From: Cyclobacteriaceae bacterium
GTDB taxonomy: Bacteria > Bacteroidota > Bacteroidia > Cytophagales > Cyclobacteriaceae
Length of the DNA stretch: 60,751 nucleotides
Assembly (NCBI GenBank): GCA_025455015.1
Contig: JALONI010000006.1
Span: 1-60,751 of the forward strand
Direction: 5' to 3'
Made by a program: the position numbers and the translations under genes. A model generated the notes under the pieces. That model did no database searches and had not been told where the DNA came from. It worked only from the letters and a program-made list of their open reading frames with translations. The number at the start of each line of letters is the position of its first letter. Within the stretch, counting starts at the first letter, position 1. Below, piece by piece: positions 60,659 to 60,751 of this stretch.

Positions 60659-60751
60659 CTAACCCCCTATTAGTTGGACAGAATTTTCTTTTAAGTTGTG
60701 TAGTACTTGCCGGTTTTCCTGTTCATCCGCCAAGCAAAAGTAGGTGTCTGT
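60659..60751 (-). CDS. C-terminal fragment of an unknown gene at the right edge
   Basis: The minus strand is open from the window edge to a TAG at 60659-60661 and encodes 30 residues: TDTYFCLADEQENRQVLHNL followed by KENSVQLIGG. It is too short to assign, and the frame could be chance in AT-rich DNA. If real, it ends 81 bp before the antitoxin gene on the same strand. Confidence 0.25.
   Translation of the reverse strand, partial: TDTYFCLADEQENRQVLHNLKENSVQLIGG

Noticed and set aside
60659-60751. The right edge as the end of an insertion sequence or integrase gene
   Set aside because: Thirty residues show no transposase or integrase motif, and no terminal inverted repeat can be judged from one side.

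Overview
The window looks like a Bacteroidota chromosome, most likely order Cytophagales. The evidence is many lipoproteins with a Bacteroidota-type lipobox, a type IX secretion (T9SS) sorting domain, PD40/OmpA proteins, two-component propeller signalling, DUF5687 and DUF4386 proteins, and repeated matches to the Bacteroidota promoter (TTG, 17-23 nt, TAnnTTTG). The DNA is visibly GC-rich for the phylum, except for an AT-rich right edge that carries a toxin-antitoxin pair. No rRNA, tRNA, CRISPR array or intact insertion sequence was recognised.

Layout. 1-1985: 3' part of prfA (minus), a small gene with a damaged HNH nuclease, and a lipoprotein. 1982-9957: a 1257-residue 5-oxoprolinase, a convergent FtsX-type permease with its PadR regulator, a small unknown gene and greB. 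10014-20677 (all minus): a PQQ-type sugar dehydrogenase; a DUF2141 protein; a LuxR-type response regulator; a four-gene surface-protein operon; a propeller sensor kinase; and an oxidoreductase. 20890-28007: operon of DUF58, transglutaminase-like, MoxR and TPR proteins. 28014-36553: a broken Crp regulator, secreted acylase, arginyltransferase-like protein, patatin with a C-terminal barrel, and two OmpA-family proteins. 36623-43248: asd, a lamin-tail secreted protein, a TPR membrane protein, a YpdA-like reductase and a bestrophin. 43259-43822: six tandem hairpin repeats of about 95 bp. 43858-50771: a betaine-type ABC transporter, glycosyltransferase, prolyl oligopeptidase, carbonic anhydrase and a small lipoprotein. 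50927-54530: a lipoprotein, a small ORF, then a sigma factor, candidate anti-sigma protein, barrel and secreted protein. 54666-58084: membrane proteins and an exporter whose ATPase gene has an in-frame stop. 58111-60751: Rieske protein, secreted M20 peptidase and the toxin-antitoxin edge.

Two envelope-signalling modules stand out. In the first (about 11.4-19.6 kb), a sensor kinase and a response regulator flank a four-gene operon of two surface-type lipoproteins, a T9SS-sorted protein and a repeat protein. The operon promoter is overlapped by a perfect 8-bp dyad, and the operon ends in a hairpin that touches the regulator's own promoter. In the second (51.8-54.5 kb), a sigma factor overlaps a single-pass anti-sigma-like gene, followed by a barrel and a duplicated-domain secreted protein. 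Both are assembled from known families; any new biology lies in the wiring.

Three genes carry lesions: the HNH nuclease (frameshift in a T5 run plus loss of a zinc cysteine), a Crp regulator (frameshift and truncation) and an ABC ATPase (amber codon just before Walker B). Coordinates of sites were read by eye, and promoter calls are motif matches only.
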